A stretch of DNA of 64,000 nt from Marinomonas sp. MED121 (GTDB taxonomy: Bacteria > Pseudomonadota > Gammaproteobacteria > Pseudomonadales > Marinomonadaceae): positions 216,256 to 280,255 of the forward strand of contig NZ_CH672431.1 of NCBI RefSeq assembly GCF_000153025.1, read 5' to 3'. The notes below the pieces were generated by a model. That model was not told the DNA's origin. It saw only the letters and a list, made by a program, of their open reading frames with translations, and made no database searches. The translations under genes and the position numbers were made by a program. Of the stretch, positions 7,402 to 17,066 are shown piece after piece; the first letter of the stretch is position 1; each line of letters begins with the position of its first letter.

Positions 7402-9729
7402 CTAGTCAGCTAAATTACTTAACAAGGTACGTTGGGCACTTCTGTACTCTCCCTTACGAGGTTTATTGAGCTGGTATGATCCATCATTTTGCAATACCCA
7501 ACTTTGCGTATTATCTGTGATATAGGTTTCCAATTCTTTTTTAACTCGTCTCGCCAATTTTGGATCTTGAATAGGAAAGGCAACTTCAATTCGATTATTG
7601 AGGTTTCTGTCCATACCGTCAGCACTGGATAAGTACACCAAAGGCGTACGATTATTATAAAAATAATAAACCCGAGTGTGCTCTAGGAAGCGACCAATAA
7701 TAGAGCGAACTCGAATATTAGAAGACACACCCTTGATACCAGGTCTTAATGTACAAATGCCGCGCACAATTAGGTCGATTTTAACCCCTGCCTGAGAGGC
7801 TTTATAAAGCGCCTGTACCAACCTTTGCTCAGTCAATGAATTGACCTTAATTATAATCCGAGACGGATTGCCATTTCTGGCACTTTCCGCCTCTTTAGCA
7901 ATCATATCTAACAAGCGATCACGCAAGGTGAAAGGCGCATGAAGAATCTTCTTCACTTTAAGCTCTTTACTCATGCCTGTTAACTGCTGGAATACCTTAT
8001 GGATATCTTCACCGATATCGCTGTCACAGGTCAGCAAGCTGTAGTCAGTATAAAGTCGAGCATTACCGGCATGATAGTTACCAGTACCTAAGTGAACATA
8101 GCGCCTAAGCACACTGCCTTCACGACGCACAATCAGCATCATTTTGGCATGGGTTTTATGACGCACAACACCATAAACAACAATCGCCCCGGCATCTTGC
8201 AAACGACTAGCTAATGCTAAGTTTTCAGCTTCATCAAAACGGGCTCTTAACTCGATAACAACCGTCACTTCTTTACCGTTTCTCGCCGCATCAACCAAAG
8301 CATTAGCAATCGGAGATCGTGCACCTGTCCGGTAAAGTGTTTGACGTATCGCCACAACATTAGGGTCTTTCGCCGCATTACTAAGGAAATCTATTACCGG
8401 TGAGAAAGACTCAAAAGGGTGCATTAAAAGATAGTCTTTTTGCTTAATCGCATCGAAGATATCATCCCCTTTTGAGTTAGACAGTCTTCGGGGCAAACCA
8501 GGCGAGAATGGAGAATACAAAAGATCCGGACGATCAACTAGATCGAGCACAGCGAGTAATCGACTTAGGTTAACCGGACCGTCGATCAAGTAAAGGTCAT
8601 TTTCATCTAGGTCAAACTGGTCCAACAAGGAGCTAATAACATTACTTGGGCAGTTTTCGGCAACTTCTAAACGTACCGAACTACCATAATGACGAGACTG
8701 TAATTCTGTTCTTAAAGCACCCGCTAAATCTAAGCCTATGTCATCAGAATCTACTTCCAAATCGGCATTTCGCGTTAATCGGAACTGATAACTGCCTTTA
8801 ACCGTCATCCCAGGGAAAAGCTGATCCGCATGGGCATGAATAATAGAAGAAAGAAAAACAAGGTTATCGCCATCTTCACTCACTTCAGCAGGCATTTTAA
8901 CCAAACGTGGCAAGGAACTTGGTGCCGGCACGATAGCTAAGCCATTTTCACGACCAAAGGCATCACGCCCTTCAAGCTCAACCACAAAGTTAAAGGTTTT
9001 ATTAGCAAGACGAGGAAATGGGTGAGCAGGATCTAATCCAATTGGACTAATGATGGGCAGTACATTTTCACGAAAGTACTTTTTAACCCAAACAGCTTGT
9101 TCTTCTGTCCACAAACTACGACGAATAAAGTGCACATTATGTTCAGATAACTTGGGAAAAATAATGTCATTTAGAATGCGATACTGACGACGAACAAGTT
9201 TATGCGCTTGATCACTAATTTGGCGCAACACTTCTTTAGGGTACAAACCATCAGGACCGGTTTGTTCACGACTAAACTCTAATTGGCTCTTAAGCCCTGC
9301 TACACGAATTTCGAAGAACTCATCCATGTTGCTACTAAAGATACATAAAAACATGAGGCGATTTAAAACAGGATGGTTTTCATCCATCGCCTGTTCAAGC
9401 ACACGAGCATGAAACGCCAGATTACTTAATTCTCGGTTAAAATATAATTCCGAATCATTTAAATCTATCTCTTCGGGTTTACGTTTTTCAATCGCAACCT
9501 TTTTCTGATCTTGAGGTTGCTCTGGGATGGTTTCCAATGCCGGTTCATTTACTTCTACCACATCAGAAGCAGGCGCCTCTTTTTTCTCAACCGTTTCTTT
9601 TTTATCTAATGTCTTTTTTTCAGGGACTTTTTTATCTGCTACTTTCTTCTCAGTCACGCTTTTATCCACCAGCTTATTTTCTAGTATTGTCGTTGTTTCT
9701 GGTGCAATATTTCCTGCTAGGTCAACCAT
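7402..9729 (-). CDS. ppk1: Polyphosphate kinase 1 with charged N-terminal extension
   Basis: PPK1 reversibly polymerises the gamma-phosphate of ATP into polyphosphate. The start is placed at the ATG at 9729 (MVDLAGNIAP), preceded by a GGGG element; an upstream TTG at 9762 is less likely. The kinase proper starts near LYFNRELSNLAFHARVLEQA, so roughly 90 residues of Lys/Glu/Val-rich, low-complexity sequence precede it; E. coli PPK is 688 residues and lacks this. Catalytic features include the HxK motif in VVRHKTHAKMMLIVRRE, the following YVHLGTGNYH, and EHTRVYYFYNN with the second conserved histidine. It is convergent with ppx; hemB lies upstream in the same direction. Confidence 0.95.
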   Translation of the reverse strand: MVDLAGNIAPETTTILENKLVDKSVTEKKVADKKVPEKKTLDKKETVEKKEAPASDVVEVNEPALETIPEQPQDQKKVAIEKRKPEEIDLNDSELYFNRELSNLAFHARVLEQAMDENHPVLNRLMFLCIFSSNMDEFFEIRVAGLKSQLEFSREQTGPDGLYPKEVLRQISDQAHKLVRRQYRILNDIIFPKLSEHNVHFIRRSLWTEEQAVWVKKYFRENVLPIISPIGLDPAHPFPRLANKTFNFVVELEGRDAFGRENGLAIVPAPSSLPRLVKMPAEVSEDGDNLVFLSSIIHAHADQLFPGMTVKGSYQFRLTRNADLEVDSDDIGLDLAGALRTELQSRHYGSSVRLEVAENCPSNVISSLLDQFDLDENDLYLIDGPVNLSRLLAVLDLVDRPDLLYSPFSPGLPRRLSNSKGDDIFDAIKQKDYLLMHPFESFSPVIDFLSNAAKDPNVVAIRQTLYRTGARSPIANALVDAARNGKEVTVVIELRARFDEAENLALASRLQDAGAIVVYGVVRHKTHAKMMLIVRREGSVLRRYVHLGTGNYHAGNARLYTDYSLLTCDSDIGEDIHKVFQQLTGMSKELKVKKILHAPFTLRDRLLDMIAKEAESARNGNPSRIIIKVNSLTEQRLVQALYKASQAGVKIDLIVRGICTLRPGIKGVSSNIRVRSIIGRFLEHTRVYYFYNNRTPLVYLSSADGMDRNLNNRIEVAFPIQDPKLARRVKKELETYITDNTQSWVLQNDGSYQLNKPRKGEYRSAQRTLLSNLAD

Positions 9730-9936
9730 GAGTCTTACTACCCCAATTAAACAAAGGTGCAATCACTTAGCGCTTTTTCTATATCAAAAAGTGCTTTTTA
9801 AAAAACTACTCTTACTTGTATAACACAATTTTATGAAGTTAACGTACATCCTTGTACTAACTCACATTTTTATTGCTAAATTATTCTAGCTTGAGCAGTT
9901 TCACACCCATGGTCGCAAATTAAGATGACTTTTTGA

Positions 9937-10962
<1,026 letters not shown>

Positions 10963-12885
10963 TTATTCAATTGAAGATTCCGCTTCTTCTAGACTTTCTT
11001 GCGCCTCGAACCAAGCTTCTTCATTTTCATCTAATTCTTTTTTCCATTTTGCCTCATCAGTTAACAAGGCCTGTAATTTGTCTTTATTGGTCACATCATA
11101 CAAATCAGCATCAGCCATTTTCTCACTGATTTCATCAAGTTTTTCTTGCGCTTTGTGCACTGCTTTTTCGTGTTTTTCCACCAGCTTACGTAATGGCCTT
11201 AGCTGTTGCCTTAACTCCGCAGCTTTGCGACGCTCTTCTTTTTTATCTACTTTTTCTACATTGATGTTGGCATTCGCCTTATCCTGCTGACGCCCTGCTA
11301 ACTGGCGTTTTTGCAACCAATCATAATATGCCACCAGATCACCATCGAATTCAGAGATTTGGTTGTCAGCCACCAAATAAAATTCATCTACGGTACTGTT
11401 AAGCAAGTGACGATCGTGAGACACCAATAATATAGAACCTGGAAATTCCTGCAGGGCTTCTGTCAATGCTTGGCGCATTTCTAAGTCTAAATGGTTAGTC
11501 GGCTCATCAAGAATCAAAAGGTTAGGTTTTGTCCATGCGATAAGAGATAGGGCCAAGCGAGCTTTTTCACCACCTGAAAAATCCTTAACTGTGCGTAAAG
11601 CATCATCGCCAATAAAACCAAAGCCGCCCAAGTAGCGGCGAACATCACTTTCTAATGCGGTTGGGGTTAACCTTTGTATATGGAGTACCGGGGTTGCTTG
11701 TAAATCTAAAGCACTAAGCTGGTGTTGAGAAAAGTAACCTATTTTTAAGTTTTCACCACAAACACGTTCACCACTCAATAAGGCTAATTCACCCACCAAG
11801 GATTTAATTAATGTTGATTTACCTGCACCATTAGGCCCTAAAAGTCCTATTCGCTGTTCGTCACGCAAATTAAAATTAGTCATAGGTAATTGAGAAAGAG
11901 GCTCGCCGCCTTCCAGTTGATAACCCAAATCAGCTTCAACCAAATTAACCAGCTGGGCAGACGTTTTGTCCGCAACGGGAATACTGAACTGAAATTGTGA
12001 ATCAATATGAGCGGGGGCGATATCACCCATTTTCTCTAGCATCTTCAAGCGACTTTGCGCCTGCTTTGCTTTTGTCGCTTTATATCTGAATCGATCAACA
12101 TAGGTTTGTAAGTGCGCTTTGCGGGTTTGTTGACGCTCATAGTTTGCTTGTTGTTGCGCAAGATGAGCAGCACGCTGGCGCTCATAATCTGAGTAGTTTC
12201 CTTTATAAACCGTCAGTTTTTTCTGATAGAGATGAATAATGTGGGTAGTAATGGCATCTAAGAAATCTCTGTCGTGGGAGATAAGAATGAGAGTACCAGG
12301 GTATTGGCGTAACCAAGACTCTAACCACATCACAGCATCGAGATCCAAGTGGTTAGTCGGCTCATCAAGCAATAACACATCAGAAGGACACATAAGGGCT
12401 TTGGCAAGGTTCAAACGAATACGCCAACCACCGGAAAAGTCAGTCACTGGTTTCGCCATGTCGGCCATTTTAAACCCAAGGCCTTGCAATAAAGTCTCAG
12501 CTCTCGAACGGGAACTATAACCATGAGCCGTTTCAAACTCCCCTAACCAGTGGGCATGGGCACTCGCATCGTTATCTTGCTCGGCTTTTGCTATCTTAGC
12601 TTCTATTTCTCTGAGCCACTCGTCACCATCTAAGCAGTAATCAAGCGCACTACGATCAGTATCAGTCACTTCCTGTGCCATAAAGGCAATGCGCCTTTGT
12701 TGAGGAAAAGCAATCTCCCCCGTATCAGCATGCAAGTCTCCTCGCAGCATGGCAAAAAGTGATGATTTACCAGCGCCATTAGCGCCGATCAAACCTACTT
12801 TTTGGCCTTCATATATGGTCAAATCAGCCATTTCTAGTAAAAACTGGCGACCACGCTGTAAACTTACTTGGGTAAACTGGATCAT
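10963..12885 (-). CDS. yheS: ABC-F family ATPase, YheS type
   Basis: This 640-residue soluble protein has two ABC ATPase domains and no membrane segments, the ABC-F layout. Walker A motifs are GLIGANGAGKSS and GLLGPNGAGKST; signatures are DFSGGWRIRL and DFSGGEKARL; both Walker B motifs read LLLDEPTNHLDL or similar. The inter-domain linker is basic and Q/R-rich, and a charged coiled coil ends the protein (about 535-640). ABC-F proteins bind the ribosomal E site and ease stalled translation; E. coli YheS (637 residues) is the best length match. It lies 36 bp upstream of hemB and divergent from the TIGR02444 gene. Confidence 0.88.
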   Translation of the reverse strand: MIQFTQVSLQRGRQFLLEMADLTIYEGQKVGLIGANGAGKSSLFAMLRGDLHADTGEIAFPQQRRIAFMAQEVTDTDRSALDYCLDGDEWLREIEAKIAKAEQDNDASAHAHWLGEFETAHGYSSRSRAETLLQGLGFKMADMAKPVTDFSGGWRIRLNLAKALMCPSDVLLLDEPTNHLDLDAVMWLESWLRQYPGTLILISHDRDFLDAITTHIIHLYQKKLTVYKGNYSDYERQRAAHLAQQQANYERQQTRKAHLQTYVDRFRYKATKAKQAQSRLKMLEKMGDIAPAHIDSQFQFSIPVADKTSAQLVNLVEADLGYQLEGGEPLSQLPMTNFNLRDEQRIGLLGPNGAGKSTLIKSLVGELALLSGERVCGENLKIGYFSQHQLSALDLQATPVLHIQRLTPTALESDVRRYLGGFGFIGDDALRTVKDFSGGEKARLALSLIAWTKPNLLILDEPTNHLDLEMRQALTEALQEFPGSILLVSHDRHLLNSTVDEFYLVADNQISEFDGDLVAYYDWLQKRQLAGRQQDKANANINVEKVDKKEERRKAAELRQQLRPLRKLVEKHEKAVHKAQEKLDEISEKMADADLYDVTNKDKLQALLTDEAKWKKELDENEEAWFEAQESLEEAESSIE

Positions 12886-12989
12886 GCTTTAATAATTCTC
12901 TGATCTATGTATTGCTGTGACCTAAGTGGGTCGTCACATTTTATAAGGGTAAGTACACGCTAGTTTAGCGTGACTAGTAAGGTGCTTTT

Positions 12990-13586
12990 ATGCGCTCATA
13001 TCATCAAGACTCAAAGGCTAACATGACAGATCAAGTCACTGATAATCAGGAAGATTGCCCATTAGAAAACCCTTTTTGGCAATTCTCTTTGTCCTTATAT
13101 GCAAAACCTGAAGTCACTGAATATTGTTTAACGCTGCAAGACAAACATAATATGCAGGTCAATCTGCTGCTTTATAGTATCTGGCTAAGTACAAAAGGCT
13201 GCATTTTAGAGCCTCTACGGATAAAACAAAATAGCCAACTGCAAAACTGGTTAACTCAAGTTATTCCATCTATTAGAGAAGCCAGAATACAAGTCGGCGA
13301 AAATTCTAAACAAGACCCCCTATATAAGCAATTAAAAGCCTGTGAGCTTAAGGCCGAACAAAGAGCGCAAGCCATTTTATTTAGCCTTAAACGCAAAACG
13401 AGTGAGCAAATAGATACTTCACTACCGATAGAATTTAACAACTTACTCACACAGAACCTTGATACCTGCTGGCACGCCTTCTCTCCCATAAATGAAAAAA
13501 ACACGCCACCAGCACTGATAAACGAATTTAGTGAGTGGATGATTATTCATTGCCAGCGTAAAATAGTGGATAAATTTAATCATTAA
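12990..13586 (+). CDS. TIGR02444 family protein
   Basis: This 198-residue protein carries the pattern NPFWQFSLSLYAKPEVTEYCL followed by LQDKHNMQVNLLLYSIWLSTKG, which I recognise as the TIGR02444 (DUF2390) family of uncharacterised proteobacterial proteins. It looks soluble and largely helical. Two starts are plausible: ATG at 12990 (AAGGTG upstream) and ATG at 13023 (AAAGG upstream); I give the longer one. It is divergent from the yheS-like gene, a neighbourhood also known to me from pseudomonads. No biochemical role is established that I know of. Confidence 0.75.
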   Translation: MRSYHQDSKANMTDQVTDNQEDCPLENPFWQFSLSLYAKPEVTEYCLTLQDKHNMQVNLLLYSIWLSTKGCILEPLRIKQNSQLQNWLTQVIPSIREARIQVGENSKQDPLYKQLKACELKAEQRAQAILFSLKRKTSEQIDTSLPIEFNNLLTQNLDTCWHAFSPINEKNTPPALINEFSEWMIIHCQRKIVDKFNH

Positions 13587-13634
13587 GTGGCAAATGTCTT
13601 GATACGACTTTGTTCAGGCTAAGGTAAACGAAAA

Positions 13635-14522
13635 GTGAACGATATAAACACGGCAAATCAACTCAATGAGATCCAAAGGTTCTCTTTTGATAATACCAAT
13701 GTTCGTGGTGAGCGAGTGATTTTAAACCAAGCTTATCAAGAGATAATTCAACGCAAAAACTACCCTGCGCCACTGGAAAATCTATTGGGTGAATTTGTAG
13801 CAGCAATTGCCCTATTACGCGATATTATCAAGATTGATGGCATTCTTTCTCTACAAGCCAAAGGAGAAGGCGACCTTTCTGCCATCATGGTGGAATGTGA
13901 TGAACATCAAAACCTTCGCGGAATTGCACAATGGCAAGAAGGCGCTGAATTTAACGAACAAATCTCTCTTAAAGAGACCTTAGCTGGGGGTTATTTAGTG
14001 ATTACAATAACACCAACTAATGGTCGTCGTTATCAAGGTGTTGTAGAACTTGTAGGTAACTCTTTGGCAGAATGCTTAGAGCAGTATTTTATGCAGTCTG
14101 AACAATTGCCTAGCCGTGTTTGGCTGGCGGCTGACGGTTCAAGTTGTGCCGGTTTATTTTTACAGCGATTACCTGCTGAGCAAGCAAAAGAAGATGACGA
14201 AGATGCATGGGAAAGGTTTGTACATCTAGCCTCAACGGTTAAAAACGAAGAGCTATTGAAACTCGATACACTCGAACTTTTACATCGTTTATATCATGAA
14301 GAAGAACTACGTTTTTATGATGCCAAAGCCATGCAATTTAATTGCTCATGCTCTCGTCAAAGAACATTAGAAGCATTAATGTCTATTGGTGCTGAAGAGA
14401 TAAAAGAGATACTTCTTGAACAAGGTGAAATCAGTATTGATTGCCAGTTCTGTGCTGAGCATTACCAATTTACACAAAGTGATTTGGCAGACATTCTAGG
14501 TGAGCACGCAAACACCCATTAA
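13635..14522 (+). CDS. hslO: Redox-regulated chaperone Hsp33
   Basis: Hsp33 is a cytosolic holdase activated when its zinc-binding cysteines are oxidised. The 295-residue protein starts at a GTG (13635) with AAGG ten bases upstream. The C-terminal redox switch is intact: FNCSCSRQRT near 235-244 (CxC) and CQFCAEHYQF near 272 (CxxC). The N-terminal domain shows the family pattern around FVAAIALLRDIIKIDGILSLQAKGEGDL. Confidence 0.95.
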   Translation: MNDINTANQLNEIQRFSFDNTNVRGERVILNQAYQEIIQRKNYPAPLENLLGEFVAAIALLRDIIKIDGILSLQAKGEGDLSAIMVECDEHQNLRGIAQWQEGAEFNEQISLKETLAGGYLVITITPTNGRRYQGVVELVGNSLAECLEQYFMQSEQLPSRVWLAADGSSCAGLFLQRLPAEQAKEDDEDAWERFVHLASTVKNEELLKLDTLELLHRLYHEEELRFYDAKAMQFNCSCSRQRTLEALMSIGAEEIKEILLEQGEISIDCQFCAEHYQFTQSDLADILGEHANTH

Positions 14523-14574
14523 GGAATGAGCTTAATTCAGGTTTCGCAGGTGATAAGGAGAATTGTCACCTGTG

Positions 14575-14988
14575 TTAATCTTCAAATGTCAAAAGGCTGA
14601 CTAGATCACGCCAAGTAATTATCCCAACCAATTGACCATTATCCAGTACGGGTATACAAGATATACTGACTTTCGTCATCCAATCTATCACTGTATTCAA
14701 TGAGTCATCAAGAGACACGCAAATGGGTTGTCGAGTCATTACTTGATGCGCCGCTTTATTGAGTACTTCAAGGTCTCGTTCCATTTCACCTGCTGTATCC
14801 AAAAAGGGACTCACCAAGCGCAAAATATCCCGATCAGAAATAATACCAACCAGCTCATCACCATCTAATACTGGCAGATGATGGAAACCATGCTCTTCTA
14901 ATAAACGCCTAACCTCTTCTAAGCGAGTATCCATTTCTACACATACCGGGCTTTTTTTCATTACCTGACTAATGGGCACATTCTTCAT
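14575..14988 (-). CDS. Two-CBS-domain protein
   Basis: The 137-residue protein is little more than a tandem CBS pair (Bateman module): VCVEMDTRLEEVRRLLEEHGFHHLPVLD with LVGIISDRDIL (about 10-65), and ICVSLDDSLNTVIDWMTKVSISCIPVLD with LVGIITWRDLVSLL (about 90-137). CBS pairs bind adenosine nucleotides and regulate partner proteins. No catalytic or membrane domain is attached. The partner cannot be told from context. Confidence 0.88.
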   Translation of the reverse strand: MKNVPISQVMKKSPVCVEMDTRLEEVRRLLEEHGFHHLPVLDGDELVGIISDRDILRLVSPFLDTAGEMERDLEVLNKAAHQVMTRQPICVSLDDSLNTVIDWMTKVSISCIPVLDNGQLVGIITWRDLVSLLTFED

Positions 14989-15401
14989 TATTAAGCCTTT
15001 AGGTTAATTCAAAAACTAGAAACATTTATTTTAGAAAGATTAATTTTGAAATTTTAAAGCCGGAATTTGTTATTAAAATACCCTTTATTTCCTCAAAAAG
15101 CCGAGATCTTCTAGGTATTGTTGAAATGTACCGACTAATAATAAATATAACAGAGATAAATACATATCATACCCATGTCTAACAAGACATTGATCATAAA
15201 ATCCGTATAATTTAATCAATCCACACAACAGAAGATTACATTTGCTAGCACCTTAGTTTGTGTTTTTTATTCTGTTAAGAGAAGCAGCTTTAAGTAAAAT
15301 AATCCATTTTTACTCATAAAAATAAGTACTAAAACGTACAAAATAGATATTAAAGCAAGCTTTCAATCCATCAAAATTGGCGATGAAACGGCGATACTGC
15401 A
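14989..15401. other. 413-bp A+T-rich gap between the CBS gene and mqo
   Basis: Divergent promoters for the CBS gene and mqo should lie here. I see no gene, RNA or clear hairpin. The mqo ATG lacks an obvious Shine-Dalgarno sequence just upstream. Confidence 0.5.
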
Positions 15402-16895
15402 ATGACCCAGAAATCTGTAGATGTACTCCTAGTTGGGGCTGGTGCAATGAGCACAACCCTAGGCACGCTGCTAAAACAGCTTGACCCTTCATTAAAAATC
15501 ACACTTGTTGAACGTCTAGAAAGCGTGGCACAAGAAAGTACGGATGGTTGGAATAATGCAGGCACAGGTCATGCGGCTTATTGCGAACTTAATTACACCC
15601 CTGAGAATAGCGACGGTAGCGTAAGCACAAACAAAGCATTAGAGATTAATGCCGCTTTTGAAATCAGCTTACAGTTTTGGTCTTATTTAGTTGAACAAAA
15701 CCTCTTACCTGCCCCTAAAAACTTTATCAATTCTGTTCCCCATCAGAGCCTAGTTTGGGGTGATGATAATGTTAAGTTTTTGCGTAATCGCTTTGCAGCA
15801 CTAAAAGAACATCACTTATTTGCGGGTATGGAATACTCCGAAGACCCTGAGGTATTAGCTCAGTGGATGCCGTTGATAATGAAAGACAGAGACATCAATG
15901 AAGCTTGTGCAGCAACCCGTATAAAGCATGGCTCTGATGTTAACTTTGGTGCGCTTGCGCGCAATATGAGTAAATACTTAGAGAGCGCAGGCGGTGTCGA
16001 TATATTGCTTAGTACTAGTGTTACCGGCTTTGAACAGCAAGATGATGCTAGCTGGGACGTTACAGTTGAAAGTAAAGGGGAAAAGCAAACCATAAACAGC
16101 CGTTTTGTATTCTTAGGGGCTGGTGGTGGTGCACTACCTTTATTGCAAATGTCAGGGATAGAAGAAAGTAAAGGATATGGCGGCTTTCCTGTCAGCGGCC
16201 AATGGCTAGTCTGTGAGAAGCCTGAAATCGTCGAGCAGCATTATGCGAAAGTTTACGGTGCAGCACCGATAGGTGCGCCGCCTATGTCAGTGCCCCATTT
16301 AGACACTCGCATTATTGATGGTAAAAAAGCCATCTTGTTTGGACCTTTCGCAGGTTTTACCACTAAATTTCTCAAAAACGGCTCATTCCTAGACCTTCCT
16401 AAAAGCATCAAGCTAAATAACCTTAAGCAAATGCTTTCTGTTGGTAAGAACAATATGGATCTAACTCGCTACCTTGTTAGTGAAGTAAGACAAACGCAAG
16501 CAGACCGTGTTGATGCTCTCCGCTCATTTTATCCTAATGCAAAAGATGAAGACTGGACTTTGGCATATGCTGGTCAGAGAGTTCAAATAATTAAGCAAGA
16601 TAAAGAAACTGGCGGCGGTAAATTAGAGTTTGGTACAGAAGCGATAGCCTCAAAAGATGGAAGTTTAGCAGCCCTTTTAGGCGCCTCACCTGGTGCATCA
16701 ACCACAGTAAATACCATGATAGGTATTTTAGAACGTTGCTTTAAAGAGAAGATGAATAGCCCTGAATGGCAGGCCAAGATGAAGTTGATGGTACCCTCAT
16801 ACGGTGAGTCTCTTATCAATGATAAAGAGTTGCTCAAACAGGTAAGAAACCGTACCCTAAGCACACTTCAATTAGGTGAAATGCCAGAAATTTAG
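15402..16895 (+). CDS. mqo: Malate:quinone oxidoreductase
   Basis: Mqo is a peripheral membrane FAD enzyme that oxidises L-malate to oxaloacetate and passes electrons to quinone, in place of or beside NAD-malate dehydrogenase. The 497-residue protein has an N-terminal FAD motif VLLVGAGAMSTTLGTLL (about 8-24), an acidic ribose-binding residue in ITLVERLESVAQES, and the family segment GWNNAGTGHAAYCELNYTP. The C-terminal part contains GASPGASTTVNTMI, typical of Mqo. A single-gene unit closed by a strong terminator. Confidence 0.96.
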   Translation: MTQKSVDVLLVGAGAMSTTLGTLLKQLDPSLKITLVERLESVAQESTDGWNNAGTGHAAYCELNYTPENSDGSVSTNKALEINAAFEISLQFWSYLVEQNLLPAPKNFINSVPHQSLVWGDDNVKFLRNRFAALKEHHLFAGMEYSEDPEVLAQWMPLIMKDRDINEACAATRIKHGSDVNFGALARNMSKYLESAGGVDILLSTSVTGFEQQDDASWDVTVESKGEKQTINSRFVFLGAGGGALPLLQMSGIEESKGYGGFPVSGQWLVCEKPEIVEQHYAKVYGAAPIGAPPMSVPHLDTRIIDGKKAILFGPFAGFTTKFLKNGSFLDLPKSIKLNNLKQMLSVGKNNMDLTRYLVSEVRQTQADRVDALRSFYPNAKDEDWTLAYAGQRVQIIKQDKETGGGKLEFGTEAIASKDGSLAALLGASPGASTTVNTMIGILERCFKEKMNSPEWQAKMKLMVPSYGESLINDKELLKQVRNRTLSTLQLGEMPEI

Positions 16896-16921
16896 CCCCT
16901 CGTTGAAACGCTCTAAACACA

Positions 16922-16950
16922 AACAAAGCCGCTGACCAAGCGGCTTTGTT
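16922..16950 (+). terminator. Intrinsic terminator downstream of mqo
   Basis: A 12-bp stem (16922-16933 with 16939-16950) with loop GACCA follows the mqo stop. The T run is short, but the stem is G+C-rich. Confidence 0.8.
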
Positions 16951-17008
16951 AATTAAACCATTAAACTAATTAGGACTAGTTGTTAGATCATAGTTAATGA
17001 GCAAACAT

Positions 17009-17037
17009 TTGCATGGGTAGCACCTCTTATATATAGT
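17009..17037 (+). promoter_or_regulatory. Candidate sigma-70 promoter of the Dlt-like operon
   Basis: TTGCAT (17009-17014) and TATAGT (17032-17037) are separated by 17 bp and lie 30 bp before the first ATG of the operon, past the mqo terminator. This predicts a short leader of about 20 bases. Confidence 0.5.
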
Positions 17038-17066
17038 CAGCTAAAATCATTACTTGGAACTTAAAG

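Noticed and set aside
9537..9823. Rightward frames opposite the ppk start
   Set aside because: They are antisense shadows of the Lys/Glu-rich ppk extension, giving Phe/Ser/Leu-rich nonsense.
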